Source: Prorocentrum cordatum (taxonomy: Eukaryota > Sar > Dinophyceae > Prorocentrales > Prorocentraceae). From it: a stretch of 27,500 nucleotides of DNA. The stretch spans positions 27,501 through 55,000 of the forward strand of contig CAUYUJ010005731.1 of assembly GCA_963575745.1 (NCBI GenBank), in the 5' to 3' direction. Below, piece by piece: positions 1 through 10,461 of this stretch. How positions within the stretch are numbered: position 1 is the first letter of the stretch; each line of letters starts with the position of its first letter. The translations under genes and the position numbers were made by a program. The notes beneath the pieces are model-generated. The model saw only the letters and a program-made list of their open reading frames with translations. It did no database searches and had not been told where the DNA came from.

Positions 1-427
1 TTCCATGTCCGAGCAATGTACTTCACCGCAGCCATGCTGCGCCGCAGCGATGGACAGAGGGGCGGATGGTTGGCGCTACATCTCTCGACGCCGCGCGCTG
101 CCTCCAATAGAAAGCCATGGTACTGGGCCGCTGGGACGACACAGCGAGGCGAGGAGACAACAAGAGGGCGCGAGGCCCGTGGGCGGGGTGGGCGGGGTGG
201 GGCACGTCGGAACTGGGGTGCGCTGCGCTCGCAATATCATGCGCGCGAGCACCAGCATGTGAGGGGTCCAGCCCTCCCCCCTACCTACGATCGTCACCGC
301 TACCCCGGGGAGGGGAAGGGTTTGGCCCGGGTAACGATCACCACTCGCCCAGAGTGAAAATTAGCCCGGTGAAGAACCCAACCACGTGCAGTTGTGAATC
401 ACGCAATTGTGAATATCGTTTTCGGTG
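1..427. other. GC-rich segment without a supported gene
   Basis: Several overlapping reading frames of 60-150 codons are open here on both strands, but none carries a motif I recognise. Overlapping open frames are expected in DNA this rich in G and C. I see no promoter, RNA gene or repeat in it. Confidence 0.5.
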
Positions 428-650
428 GAGCTCGCAATGGGGCCACGAAACGTGTGAGGGGTGTGCCGAACTGAGTGGCGGGGACGCCTGCAGGCTGCGC
501 CACTGGGACCTTCGGCCGAGCTCCTATGGGGCCACGAAGCGCGTGAGGGATATGCCGACATGAGCGGCGGGGACGCATGCGAACTGTGCCACTGGGACCT
601 TCGGCGGAGTTCCTACGAGGCCACGAAACGTGTGAGGGGTGTGCCAAAGT
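428..650. repeat. Tandem repeat, unit about 90 bp, 2.4 copies
   Basis: The unit begins GAGCTC and contains GGCCACGAAACGTGTGAGG, then GTGTGCC, a GCGGGGACGC block and CCACTGGGACCTTCGG. Copies start at 428, 518 and 607, giving spacings of 90 and 89 bp; the third copy is partial and stops near 650. The copies differ at scattered positions, so the array is old. Frames through it are open, but unit 2 is one base short, so no single frame repeats cleanly. Seen directly in the sequence. Confidence 0.85.
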
Positions 651-712
651 GGAGGGGAGGTGGCGGGAAGAGGAGGAAGGGGGGAGGAGGAAGGAAAGAA
701 GGAGAACGCGGG
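650..712 (+). repeat. Purine-rich (GGA/GAA) tract
   Basis: A run made almost entirely of G and A on the plus strand, directly after the last partial 90-bp repeat. Simple-sequence DNA, not coding. Confidence 0.7.
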
Positions 713-1149
713 GACCGACCGTCTCTTCAAAACGTGGACCCAACACCACAGGATGTTTGAACAAAACAACCTCGAGGAGCAGCACAGCAGGATCGATGAC
801 GTTCGACGCACGCTCGCAATGTAGTTTGCGGACGTCCCGCAAACCTGGCATCCTTGCACCAAAACAGAAATACATGTGCGGCAGGCCATATTGCAACTAC
901 TGCGTAGGAGTTTGGTTGTCTGGCTGAGCGCATCATTTCGTCGGGGGGGCTGCGGGGGCGCCAGGCCTGACTATATATGGTGAGGGGGGGCATTGGGTAA
1001 GGAGCCCTTCGGTCAGGAATCCAGTGTCTGGAGGCCGGCGGAGCACAAACTGCGGCTTGGAGACGGACATCACCGCCACTCTCATCAGGTAAGGAATCCT
1101 CCAGGGTCTGAAGCCTCCAGGGTTCACTCCTTGACGAACGCCCCAGCGT
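713..1149. other. No feature recognised
   Basis: Mixed-composition DNA between two purine tracts. Short open frames exist on both strands but show no domain, motif or repeat that I recognise. Confidence 0.4.
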
Positions 1150-1336
1150 AGAAAGGGCGCAGGGCGAAGGGGAGAGGAGGGAAAGGCGGAGGAGGAGGAG
1201 GAGAAGGAGGAGAAGGAGGAGGTCAAAGGGGAAGGGGGAGGCGTGAAGGGGGAGGGGAGGCGAAAAACGACTACAGCCCTAGCAGAATAAAAGCAGGGCG
1301 ATGTGGAGGGGGAGAAGGAGGAGGAGCAGGGAAGTG
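1150..1336 (+). repeat. Imperfect purine tract (GGA/GAAGGA)
   Basis: Mostly AGG/GAAGGA triplets with G runs, interrupted by a mixed stretch near 1266-1300 and resuming to about 1336. It is the purine-strand counterpart of the long CCT/CTC tracts elsewhere in the window. Confidence 0.7.
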
Positions 1337-1345
1337 GATATCAGG

Positions 1346-1960
1346 GGCACTCCGATGGCCTGCAGAGCTATTGGGGAACTTTTGGAGAGCGTTTCGGCCA
1401 CATGCGGGGTACCTCTGGGGAGTGTTTAAGGAGTTTGTGGTGAACCTTGAAAGAACTGCGGGCGACACTTGGTGAATAGTTGTGGGGCTTTGATTCCCAG
1501 ATGGCCTACGGAACTGCTGGGGACTTCCAGGGAAATCCAGAATGGCCTGAGCAATTGTTTGGGAACCTTTTTGGGGATCTTTGGGCCGGACTTTGCGGGG
1601 GCCTTCTGATGACCTGCGGGACCCTTGGGGAATCATTGGGAAGCGTTTGGGGCACCTTCGGGTGGCCTGCGGAATATGCGCAGAACCTTTCTGATCAAAA
1701 CTGGAAAACTATTCCGCGTTACCAACCACATGCGAATGTCGGAAGACCCTGCGGCAATTTTCGGGGCAGTCCGCAGGTGTACCGCGGAACTCCGGGACAC
1801 CTCTTGGGCAGCGCTCGACAGGCCTGCGGAACTCCGCCAGAACTGTCGCGGACATCTCCGAGCGGCCGCGGAACCCCTGCCAATCGGTCGCGAACCCGCT
1901 GTGGACGAATGCGCGGGAAGCGAACTGGGCAGATTGCGGCGCGCGCCAAGAATTTCGGGC
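1346..1960. repeat. Degenerate field of short related repeats
   Basis: The phrase GGCCTGCGGAACT and close variants recur, for example near 1355, 1501, 1609, 1663 and 1828. They are usually followed by TTGGGGAA or GGGAACCTTT and by GAAGCGTTTGG or similar. Spacing is irregular, about 35-150 bp, and copies are strongly diverged, so I cannot give one period. This looks like an old minisatellite rather than coding DNA. The open frame of 307 codons at 1625-2548 (plus) overlaps its right half and has no recognisable domain. Confidence 0.5.
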
Positions 1961-4126
1961 AGCGTCGGCGCCCACAGGCCTAATGGGCCACAGGACCGAG
2001 GCAGTTCGGGTTGGTTGCGGCGGCGCCACATGGTTGAGGGCGGTCCATCAGCGCGGCCAGCAAGGCCCCGCGCTGCTTCCGCCGCGAGCCACGAATGGAC
2101 CTCGACCGCGACCAAGCCGGCGCAGCGCCCGTCACCCAGCGGCCCAGAACCGCCCGAGTGCCCCACGACGCCCCGCGGGGACACATGGCCCACCGACCCG
2201 GGCGGCGAAGGACAGGACGCAATCTCGGTTCTTCAAACCACCGAACTTGCTGCGCTCGACCTCCCACGCCACGCCGACACCAGTGGCGCGGTGAATCCTT
2301 GGGCGGGACCCCCGCAAGATGCGGAGATCTCATCTGCGATGCCATGCAAACACTCGCTAGCCAGAGGCCCATCAAGAGTCACGCCGCCGGTTTGGATACC
2401 CCTGCACGTGCCATCAGCGGCACTGGCGACGCGACCCGCGAGCTTCTCGCAGACACCCAAAACAAAATGTGTGGGTGAACGCCCTGGCCACCTCCGATTA
2501 CGCGCGGCAGTTTGGGACGCGCTAAGCATCGCCCGAATATACCTCTAATTGAAGCGTGACGACCAGCAAGTTTGGCCCCCAGAGCCACGCGCATGATCTG
2601 CTGCCAGCCTAGTCCGTTGAAGCTCGCCATCTGGAACCGTCTGCGCCCCCCTCCCTCGGGTTCTCTCGACCGCAGGGGGGTGGATCTCCTCGCCGCTGAC
2701 ACCGCATCTCCAGGACGAGGCTGTCCCGGCAAAACTTTAGCGGCACTGAACCTGGACAGGCCATGGTTCGGCGAAACTGCGGCGGCGCCGAGCTCGGACG
2801 AACCGCCAGGGCCAGCAAGACTGCGGCGACGCTGACCCTGGCAGAACAAAGCCTGGCGAGACCCCCACGGCAGACACCCCCAAGCCGCTCAAAGAACGTA
2901 GGCGAGACGGGGGCAGCTGAAATGCTGCAAGCCGCACTCGTCGAAGGGGCCAATCCAGACGCCGGAGACGGGCCCGCAATATCAGATGAGACACCTCGCA
3001 GCTAAGGCTGCACATCTCGCCTCTGAGGCTCAGCAGGGTCGGTCGCGCAGGAAGCCGCCAGGACATGGCCACCTAACATAACAAGGCATTCGCACGAAGT
3101 GGCTGGACTAGCCGAAGCATGGAAATATGGGGCTGCTCCGACACGTTGGCCCGTTGCCCCGCGCGCTAGCGGCGCGGGGTCGCCCCTCTCGGCGGCGGCG
3201 CGCACAGCCTGATCCCAAGGATGAAATAAGTTTGGAAACTCCATTGTGGGTCGCGTCGACGCCGTTCGCCTCTGCGACCGCTCTGCGACCGCATTGCGGA
3301 TTGGATCCCTGGGGCGAGCGTCTGATGGTTACCTGATGCGGCAGCCAATGGCACTGCCGACACAACCTACTGCAATGTCTCAAGAGCACCCTCGACCGCG
3401 GCACCCTGAACCTCAGTAGTACCACCGCGCACACCGAAGCGCCCAGGCCCACTTGCCAATGCTGCCGATCGCGCCGCACTGACCGCCACCATGTTTTGAT
3501 CGCACTCATCCGACGTTTGTGCCAGGTCCTTCTGCTTTGACCGCGGACGCGTCTGGAGTGGTTCGACCCGGCCACGCAGCGACGGCACATCCATTCCCTT
3601 GACGGTCTGACTATCGAGCAACCTGCGCAAAATGTCGCACGGTGTTAGATTGGATAACTCCGCTGCTCCAGCACATGCGAGATGCCCCCTTGCGACCGCG
3701 AAGACGGGGCCCGTCGCGCCCAAGCCATGCCGACCCGAGGCGGCCACTGCCCCCCTTGCCTCGGCCACCTCGCAGACCGCCCGCAGACTTTATGACGAGC
3801 GCCCGTCTGAACGCCTCGTCGAAGGGGCCCCAACAGCATATCCAAATCTCACGCATGCATTTTCGGGCGCCGACTGGCCGATGGGATCGGGCTGGTCCGC
3901 CTTGCCCCATGTCGCACATGTCGCATCTGGGATTATTCCGAAAATGACGAGCGAAACCGCACTGCCGGGCAGCCGCGCAAGCCCACCGAGGCCCACGCTC
4001 GACGCCGTGGACATTGCGCCCGACGCGCCCCATGCCGCCCATGAAAACCCTTGAGTCGTTGCGAAATGCGCCGTCGCGCCCAGCTCCTGCTACATCTTCG
4101 TCCACGGCGCCAAGCGGGCGGGCGGC
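1961..4126. other. GC-rich segment without a recognised gene
   Basis: No motif, RNA gene or clear repeat seen. The least implausible frame is on the minus strand at 3367-3768 (133 codons, ATG to stop). It has mixed, non-repetitive amino acid content including stretches such as CDILRRLLDSQTVKGMDV, and a neighbouring minus frame (3611-4411, 266 codons) overlaps it in another phase. I recognise neither. They could be parts of an old gene broken by frameshifts, or chance frames in GC-rich DNA. I favour chance. Confidence 0.35.
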
Positions 4127-4255
4127 GTTTTGACCTGGCTGGGCCTGATACCTCCAAGACGCAAGAGTGAGGCAAATCAGTCTGGGCGGGCGAGGTTTTG
4201 ACCTGGCCGGGCCTGATACCTCCAAGAAGCAAGAGTGAGGCAAGTCAGTCCGGGC
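4127..4255. repeat. Tandem duplication, unit 68 bp, 1.9 copies
   Basis: GTTTTGACCTGGC followed by GGGCCTGATACCTCCAAG and AGAGTGAGGCAA begins at 4127 and again at 4195. The two copies differ at only a few positions, so the duplication is fairly recent compared with the other minisatellites here. Confidence 0.85.
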
Positions 4256-4582
4256 GCCACCAAGTTCGGCTACACGTAAGAGTGACCCTGGGTAAGAGTG
4301 ACCTTTGGTGCGCAGCTCTTTGGGGACCGCGGGGAGGCCAAATCCAGGCGCGCGAGCCGCTGCTACCGCTTCGCGGTCGGCCATCTGGGGGCCCATCTGT
4401 GCCCACACCAAAGGTCACTCCGGCGAAAGGTCACCTTTACGTCTGGTCGACAAGTCCACTAACCCGCCGCGCCGGGCAGGGCTGGCTCGGGCACCCAGGC
4501 CATCATGGCGCCAGACAGAAACTTAGAGCAAAGGGCCGGGCGAGGTTGGGCCACAAGAAACCGGCCGCGGCGCTGAGCCACC

Positions 4583-4716
4583 GAGAAGGAGGAGGAAGAG
4601 AAGGAGGAGGAGGAGGAGGAGGAGGAGGAGGAGGAGGAGGAGGAGGAGGGGGAGGGGGAGGGGGGGGGTAAGGAGGAGGGAGAGGAAGAGGAGGAGAAGG
4701 AGAAGAAAGAAGAGCG
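4583..4716 (+). repeat. (GGA)n microsatellite with G runs
   Basis: Almost pure GGA triplets, then a GGGGGA-rich section, then GGAGAA triplets. The open frames through it (poly-Gly on plus, poly-Ser or poly-Pro on minus) are by-products of the repeat. Confidence 0.9.
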
Positions 4717-5907
4717 CAAGCGCACTTCAAGAGCCCGTCGGCAGGGGCAGCGGCGCGCGGCGGCGCGCGGCGGCCCGGCCGATCAGCGGCGCTCGCCGAG
4801 GCGGCCCAGCGCCGCCTTGCGGCGCGCCCTGTGCAGGGCAAGCGTGGAAGTGGGGGTCGTTGCAGCCGTTGTGGCGAGTTTGACCTCCAAGTAAAAGTAA
4901 TGGAGAGGTTGCGCGCCGCGGCCTGGCGCCGCGCGAGAACTCGCGGGCCGCCTCCTCCGGATAGCCCCACGCCGGGCGCGCCCTCCTACAAGCGATTTGC
5001 GAGATTAGAAAATTAGTCGACACATTCTTGTTCGTTGATTCTAAAAGCACGTTTCAAAATACATGGGGGATGCTCTAGAAATTCTTGGGAAAAAAGCCAC
5101 GATCCCCGCTGGAGGATTGCCCTGTTTTCGCGATTTCCCCCTCTCGCACGTCTCGGCGCGCGCAGAATGCACGGCGCCTTGCGCGCCAGACAAAGGGGGC
5201 GCCTCTTCAACGCCCTGCAGACGATGGCCGCATGTATGTCGCCACCGGAGACACTCGATACGGCTAAAAAACTACTTTCTCAATATTTTGAACTTTGAAT
5301 GACTATAACTTTTGATCAAAGACAAAATTTAAAAATCTGAGACACAGTTTTTAACTCCATACATAGAAGAAGACATCCCCAAAGTTTGCCTTCGCCCGAG
5401 AGCGAACCGACCCCGCCGTGCACTCCGCCGGCCGCGCGCAGTTCGTCGCCACGGGGCGCAGCATGCATGCTCCCTGAGGGCAGGCGAGGGGAGCCACCAG
5501 GAAACAGCCAATCCAACCGCGCAGAGGACCCAGCGGCAACCGCCGATCGCAACGCGCGCGGATGGCAAACGAGAAAGACCGCATTCAAAGAAGAAGGGGC
5601 CGAGGGGGCCGGCGGAACGCCGCAAATTGGCCCTTCTATCGATCGGTCAATCGATCAATCATCCGATCGACCGATCGAACGGCCCCCCTCCCCCGCGCCC
5701 CCCCCCGCCCCGACGCGCAAATGCCCGTCAATAAAGCCGCAGGCGGGCGCGCGGGAAGATTGGATCATAAAGTGGGCGCAGAAGTCTTGCCTGTTTTACC
5801 TAACAGCGAAGACTGATAGGTTTCTAGTAGTGTCAAAAGAGAGCATCATGACGCCCCAGGGGGGTCTGGGCGGGATCCCAACACAAAACCGGACAAAACC
5901 GGCAGCC
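4717..5907. other. Mixed segment without a recognised gene
   Basis: It begins GC-rich, with two GGCGCGCGGC copies near 4751-4770, and contains AT-rich patches at about 5010-5070 and 5270-5360. The longest frame, 5386-5991 plus (201 codons), is proline- and serine-rich, runs through a GATC simple repeat and matches nothing I recognise. Confidence 0.4.
5637..5682. repeat. GATC/ATCG tetranucleotide-like repeat
   Basis: A cluster of CGATCGG, TCGATCAATC and CGATCGA words within 46 bp, with several overlapping GATC palindromes. Short simple repeat with local self-complementarity. Confidence 0.65.
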
Positions 5908-5960
5908 CCAGGAATCCTTAGGATTCCTTTGGAATTCTTAGGAATCCTTAGGGATCCATT
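5908..5960. repeat. TTAGGAATCC decamer repeats, left block
   Basis: Tandem, partly inverted copies of a 10-bp word (TTAGGAATCC and its complement GGATTCCTAA) abut the left side of the 73-bp array. The same word forms a longer block at 7848-8090, beyond the hexamer satellite, so the intervening 1.9 kb of satellite is bracketed by one repeat family. Confidence 0.8.
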
Positions 5961-5975
5961 CCTAGAGCACCACTC

Positions 5976-6228
5976 CCAGGCCACATTTTGAATGCCCGGA
6001 GCCAACTGTAGGCCACTTCATGTTCTTCGTGTTCCCAGAACACCATTGCAAGGCCACATTTGAATGCCTGGAGCCAACTGTAGGCCACTTCGTGTTCTTC
6101 GTGTTCCCAGAACACCATTCCCAGGCCAAATTTTGAATGCCCGGAGCCAACTGTAGGCCCCTTCGTGTTCTTCCTGTTCCCAGGACACAATTCCCAGGCC
6201 ACATTTTGATTGCCCGGAGCCAACTGTC
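5976..6228. repeat. Tandem repeat, unit 73 bp, 3.5 copies
   Basis: The unit contains AGGCCACATTTTGAATGCC, then GGAGCCAACTGTAGGCC, then GTGTTCTTCGTGTTCCCAG. The AGGCC anchor is at 5978, 6051, 6123 and 6196 (spacings 73, 72 and 73). The last copy is cut at CCAACTGT, where the (GAGGCT)n satellite begins. A unit of 73 bp is not a multiple of three, so the open minus frame at 5948-6223 is not an in-frame protein repeat. Confidence 0.9.
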
Positions 6229-7835
6229 AGGCTGAGGCTGAGGCAGGATGAGGCCGAGGCAGGCTGAGACTGAGCCTAAGGCAGGCTGAGGCTGAGGCTG
6301 AGGCTGATGCAGGCTAAGGCTGAGAGGCTGACGCTGAGGCTGAGGCAGGCTGAGGCTGAGGCTGAGGCCGAGGCAGGCTGAGGCTGAGGCAAGCCGAGGC
6401 AGGTTGAGGCTGAGGCTGAAGCTGAGGCAGGCTGAGGCTAAGGCTGAGGCTGTGGCTGAGGCTGAGGCAAGCTGCGGCTGAGGCTGAGGCTGAGGCTGAG
6501 GCTGAGGCTGAGGCTGATGCAGGCTGAGGCTGAGGCAGGCTGAGGCTGAGGCTGAGGCTGAGGCTGAGGCTGAGGCCGAGGCAGGCAGGCTGAGGCTGAG
6601 GCCGAGGCAGGCTGAGGCTGAGGCTGAGGCCCTGAGGCTGAGGCTGAGGCTGAGGCAGGCTGAGGCTGAGGCTGAGGCTGAGGCAGGCTGAGGCTGAGGC
6701 TGAGGCTGAGGCTGAGGCTGAGGAGTGAGGCTGAGGCTGAGGCTGAGGCTGAGGCTGAGGCTGAGGCTGAGGCTGAGGCTGAGGCTGAGGCTGAGGCTGA
6801 GGCTGAGGCAGGCTGAGGCTGAGGCAGGCTGAGGCTGAGGCTGATGAGGCTGAGGCCGAGGCAGGCTGAGGCTGAGGCTGAGGCTGAGGCAGGCTGAGAC
6901 TGAGGCTGAGGCAGGCTGAGGCTGAGGCTGAGGCTGAGGCTGATGAGGCAGGCTGAGGCTGAGAGGCTGACGCGGAGGCTGAGGCAGGCAGAGGCTGAGG
7001 CTGAGGCCGAGGCAGGCTGAGGCTGAGGCTGAGGCAAGCCGAGGCAGGCTGAGGCTGAGGCTGAAGCTGGGGCAGGCTGAGGCTGAGGCTGTGGCTGAGG
7101 CTGAGGCAAGCTGCGGCTGAGGCAGGCTGAGGCTGAGGCTGAGCAGGCTGAGGCTGAGGCAGGCTGAGGCTGAAGGCTGAGGCAGGCTGAGGCTGAGGCT
7201 GAGGCCGAGGCAGGCTGAGGCTGAGGCCGAGGCAGGCCGAGGCAAGCCGAGGCAGGCTGAGGCCGAGGCTGAGGCTGATGCTGAAGCAGGCTGAGGCTGA
7301 GACAGGCTGGCTGAGGCTGAGGCTGAGGCTGAGGCAGGCTGAGCCTGAGGCAGGCTGAGGCTGAGGCCGAGGCAGGCTCAGGCCGAGACAGGCTGAGGCT
7401 GAGACTGAGGCTGAGGCTGAGGCTGAGGCCGAGGCCGAGGCAGGCCGAAGCTGAGACAAGATGAGGCTGAGGGGGGGGGGGTGGAAGGGGGGAGGGGGGT
7501 AATGGGGGGGAGGGAAGGAGGGGAGGCTGAGGCAGGCTGAGGCCGAGGCAGGCTGAGGCCGAGGCAGGCTGAGGCCGAGGCAGGCTGAGGCTGAGGCTGA
7601 GGCAAGCCGAGGCAGGCCGAGGCTGAGGCTGAGGCTGAGGCTGAGGCAGGCTGAGGCTGAGGCAGGCTGAGGCTGAGGCAGGCTGAGGCTGAGGCTGAGG
7701 CAGGCTGAGGCTGAGGCAGGCTGACGCTGAGGCTGAGGCAGGCTGAGGCTGAGGCCGAGGCAGGCTGAGGCTGAGGTTGAGGCAAACCGAGGCAGGCTGA
7801 GGCCGAGGCAGGCTGAGGCCGAGGCAGGCTGAGGC
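6229..7835. repeat. (GAGGCT)n hexamer satellite, about 1.6 kb
   Basis: Nearly continuous GAGGCT hexamers with recurring variants GAGGCAGGCT and GAGGCCGAGGCAGG. A block of rare variants (GAGAGGCTGACGC, GGCAAGCCGAGG, GCTGAAGCTG, GCTGTGGCTG) at about 6310-6480 recurs in the same order at about 6950-7120, offset 639 bp, so there is a higher-order duplication. A poly-G insert with GGGGGAGGG words lies at about 7470-7525. The repeat has no stop codon on the minus strand, which gives frames of 427 and 507 codons of Ser-Leu, Pro-Gln and Ala-Ser dipeptides; I do not consider them genes. Confidence 0.95.
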
Positions 7836-7847
7836 ATCCGAAGGAAG

Positions 7848-8090
7848 CCGTAGGAATCCTTAGGAATCCCTAGGCATCCTTAGGAATCCGTAGGGATAGT
7901 TAAGCATCCTCAGGAATCCTTAGGAATCCTTAGGGTTCCCTAGGGATCCTTAGGAATCCCCAGGAATCCTTAGGAATCAGGATTCCTAAGGATTCCTCCG
8001 GTTTCCTAAGGATTCCTATGGATTCCTCAAGATGCCTAAAGATGCCTTAGGAATCCCTAGGAATCCTTAGGATTCCATTGGTCCCTAAGG
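7848..8090. repeat. TTAGGAATCC decamer repeats, right block with inversion
   Basis: About 13 degenerate copies of TAGGAATCCT run in one orientation to 7978. The array then continues in the opposite orientation (GATTCCTAAG) to about 8085. At the switch, 7962-7978 and 7981-7997 are perfect 17-bp inverted copies separated by two bases, so a hairpin or cruciform can form. Same word as the block at 5908-5960. Confidence 0.88.
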
Positions 8091-8590
8091 CCGTTGCCAC
8101 TGTGACTGTCATTGCCAATGCGACTGCGACTGCGAGAACAGCAGAATTCCACAACCGGATTCTCACCTGAATCTTAAGGGGAATGTTTCCAGATATGCTT
8201 GTACACATCGCTGTTAGGTTGCCTTGCCGGGATAATATGTCTGGAAGCTGCGCAACGCGCGCAGGACGCATCACGCGTTCGACGCGATGCGCGCGCGCTG
8301 ACGGCCAGTCCCCCAAGGGGGGTCGGGCGCGCAGGACGAGGCCGCGACGCTGCTGCGGCGCGGAACGACACGCACTCGGAAATAGAGCGGCACGCTGCCC
8401 AGCCCACGAGGGCACCGCATCAGCAGTGCGCGCCGCGCGTTTGGCAATCCTGACGCAGGGGTCTCGGGCCGGCAGCGAGCCCGCGGCATCGCGCTCCGCA
8501 GCGGCGCGATTTCGGGCGAAGGGGGGGGGGGCATTGCCGCGAGATTTCCGCGCTCTCGAGGAAGAGCCACGGGGCCCACCTCAAGACTGT
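8091..8590. other. Mixed segment without a recognised gene
   Basis: It starts with a short GCGACT/GTGACTG-like simple repeat (about 8092-8137), then becomes GC-rich. The plus frame 8183-8722 (179 codons) and minus frames over the same bases show no recognisable domain. Confidence 0.4.
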
Positions 8591-8599
8591 AGAGTGTTC

Positions 8600-9130
8600 T
8601 CCGGGAAACACGCGGGGCAATCTTCTGGAAGACTTGGAACTGTCGGAGATGGCAACGCGCTGCGCCCTGGGGCGTTTGGATGTCTCGCAAATGGTCGGCG
8701 ACCGACTCTCGCGGTAACTTGAAATCTCAGAGGTCGCCGGGGGGGGGGCATATCTGGAGTACTCTGTTTCTTTCGCAAATAACTGGGGAATCTCTCTGGA
8801 GCAGTATCAAAACTCGCGCATTGCATTAGCGTATCTCTGGAGTCTTTCAACGATTCGCAAGTGGCACGGGGATGTCCTTGGACCTTGGAGTATTTGCGAT
8901 TTCGCAGATGGCACTGGAGTATCTTCGGGGCCTTCTGAAGTCTCGCAGATGTCGCTGGAATATACGTGGAGCATGTTTGGGTAATTCGGGGGATTTTTCG
9001 AAAAAAATTGAGCGCGCGAGACTTGCGGATGCATTTTTGGAAAATCTCTCTATATATTGAAAATCTACGGGGGATATTTTGTGAGTGTTTGAAATCTGCA
9101 GGATGTATTGTTGAAGTATGTTGCGCGCGC
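8600..9130. repeat. Degenerate minisatellite, period about 40-47 bp
   Basis: The words TCTCGCAAATGG, TTTCGCAAAT, TTCGCAAGTGGC, TTCGCAGATGGC and TCTCGCAGATGTC occur at about 8683, 8771, 8854, 8901 and 8941. Each is followed by CTGG or CTGGGG and then GGAGTATCTT- or GGAATATAC-like text. Spacings are 88, 83, 47 and 40 bp, consistent with one unit of 40-47 bp. Copies are highly diverged and fade out after about 9000. Confidence 0.6.
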
Positions 9131-10461
9131 GTGGTGCCTGAGATCCCCCAGTGGGGAATTTTTGCGAGATCGGTGAACGCGCGACATCCTGCGCTGGAGC
9201 ATTTGGTCAAGTCACGGGGCATGCCGGACACTCGTTCCAGGCGTCCGAGGTACTACTGCTGCGCCGGCGGCGATGGCTGTCTGCACTCGGGGCGACGGCG
9301 CCGGCGACGACTGGGGAGCGCCGCAGGCCTCCAGCCCCTGGAGCACTGGGCCCGCCGACCTGTGCGCATGAGTATATGAACTTAGACGTGCACGCGTATG
9401 TAAGTAGGCATATTGCTCTGCCCTGGTTGAAGGCGCCCTACACTCGGCCCCGCGCGATCCGCGCGACCACTTTACTGATCTAATGGATGAAGATCAATGA
9501 TGCTGCGCTTGTAAGTTTATATGCAATATACACATGAAGCCCGAACCGTACTTTGCCCCACCAAACGCCCCATTTTACCCTTATCTCCTCTACCCCACGA
9601 AAAAGGCACATGCAAGCGTCCTCTTCTCTTTTACGCTAGAATTTGTGATTGTCTATATGACACTTCTACGCCGATTCCAATGCTGCCCTACCCGGAACTG
9701 GTTTCAACCTGATCCTGCGCCCAATTGCAATCAACCTGACTCAGGGACAACCTTCAGCCCACTCCTACCGCACTCCATCTCAACTCCTACTCCACTCATA
9801 TCTACTCGATGATGGCATCAACGGGGAAATGCCTTGCCAAGTCAGGATTGTCCCTCGCGCAGTATACCCCGCGTGATTGCCGAAAGAAACCCATCGGCCG
9901 AACGTGGAAGGCGCCGCCCTATGCGGGCCACCCTTTTTGAGAGGGAGTAGGGCGGGAAGGATATACAAGGATGGCGCGCAGGAGTGGGGGGGTAAAGAGG
10001 GGGGAAGACTGGGGCTTTGCAGCGAAAACTTGAACGCCAGCGGCCACACCGACTGATTGGGCGGATTCTGTGGACGCGCGTAACAAGATGGAAAAAAACA
10101 GGGATCCAGATCTGCAGGGCCACTGCTGGCTGCTCAAAGGGTAAACGTCGAATTGCTCACGCCGCGCGCAAATCTAGTCGCAGCGACGCGCAACCCAGTC
10201 CACGATGGTAGCGCGCGGTCGAACCTCACTGTGCACGTTCCACAAACCACATCGCCATAGACGCGCGCCTTTGCTAAAGTGCGATAGCGCGCGCTGCCGC
10301 CACCAAGTGCGGCGACAAAAATATTGGTGGCGCCGCGCGGCGCATCGTGTTTTCCAACCGGCTGCATCGTACATTCGCCATGCCAGTATTCAGAAAACGA
10401 TTCCCAGACTATTTGTTGAATGTTTTGAACATAGCGTGAAAAACCGCCACAAGACTACTCT
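9131..10461. other. No recognised gene
   Basis: Bases 9131-9370 are GC-rich. Bases 9500-9810 are C- and A-rich and hold an open plus frame of 92 codons (9534-9812) with no motif. Bases 9900-10450 are mixed. I see no repeats longer than simple runs and no RNA gene. This stretch lies just 3' of the reverse transcriptase remnant and could include its untranslated tail, but I cannot show that. Confidence 0.4.

Noticed and set aside
1625-2548. 307-codon plus frame in GC-rich DNA
   Set aside because: It overlaps a degenerate repeat field, has no domain, and overlapping minus frames are nearly as long.
6229-7835. CRISPR array
   Set aside because: No constant repeat separated by unique spacers of uniform length; it is a contiguous hexamer satellite.
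5962-7837. Minus-strand frames of 427 and 507 codons rich in Ser-Leu, Pro-Gln and Ala-Ser
   Set aside because: They are translations of (GAGGCT)n, which has no stop in these phases; there are no unique flanking coding residues.
7848-8090. Telomere-like repeat because of TTAGG words
   Set aside because: The unit is the decamer TTAGGAATCC in both orientations, not TTTAGGG or TTAGGG arrays.
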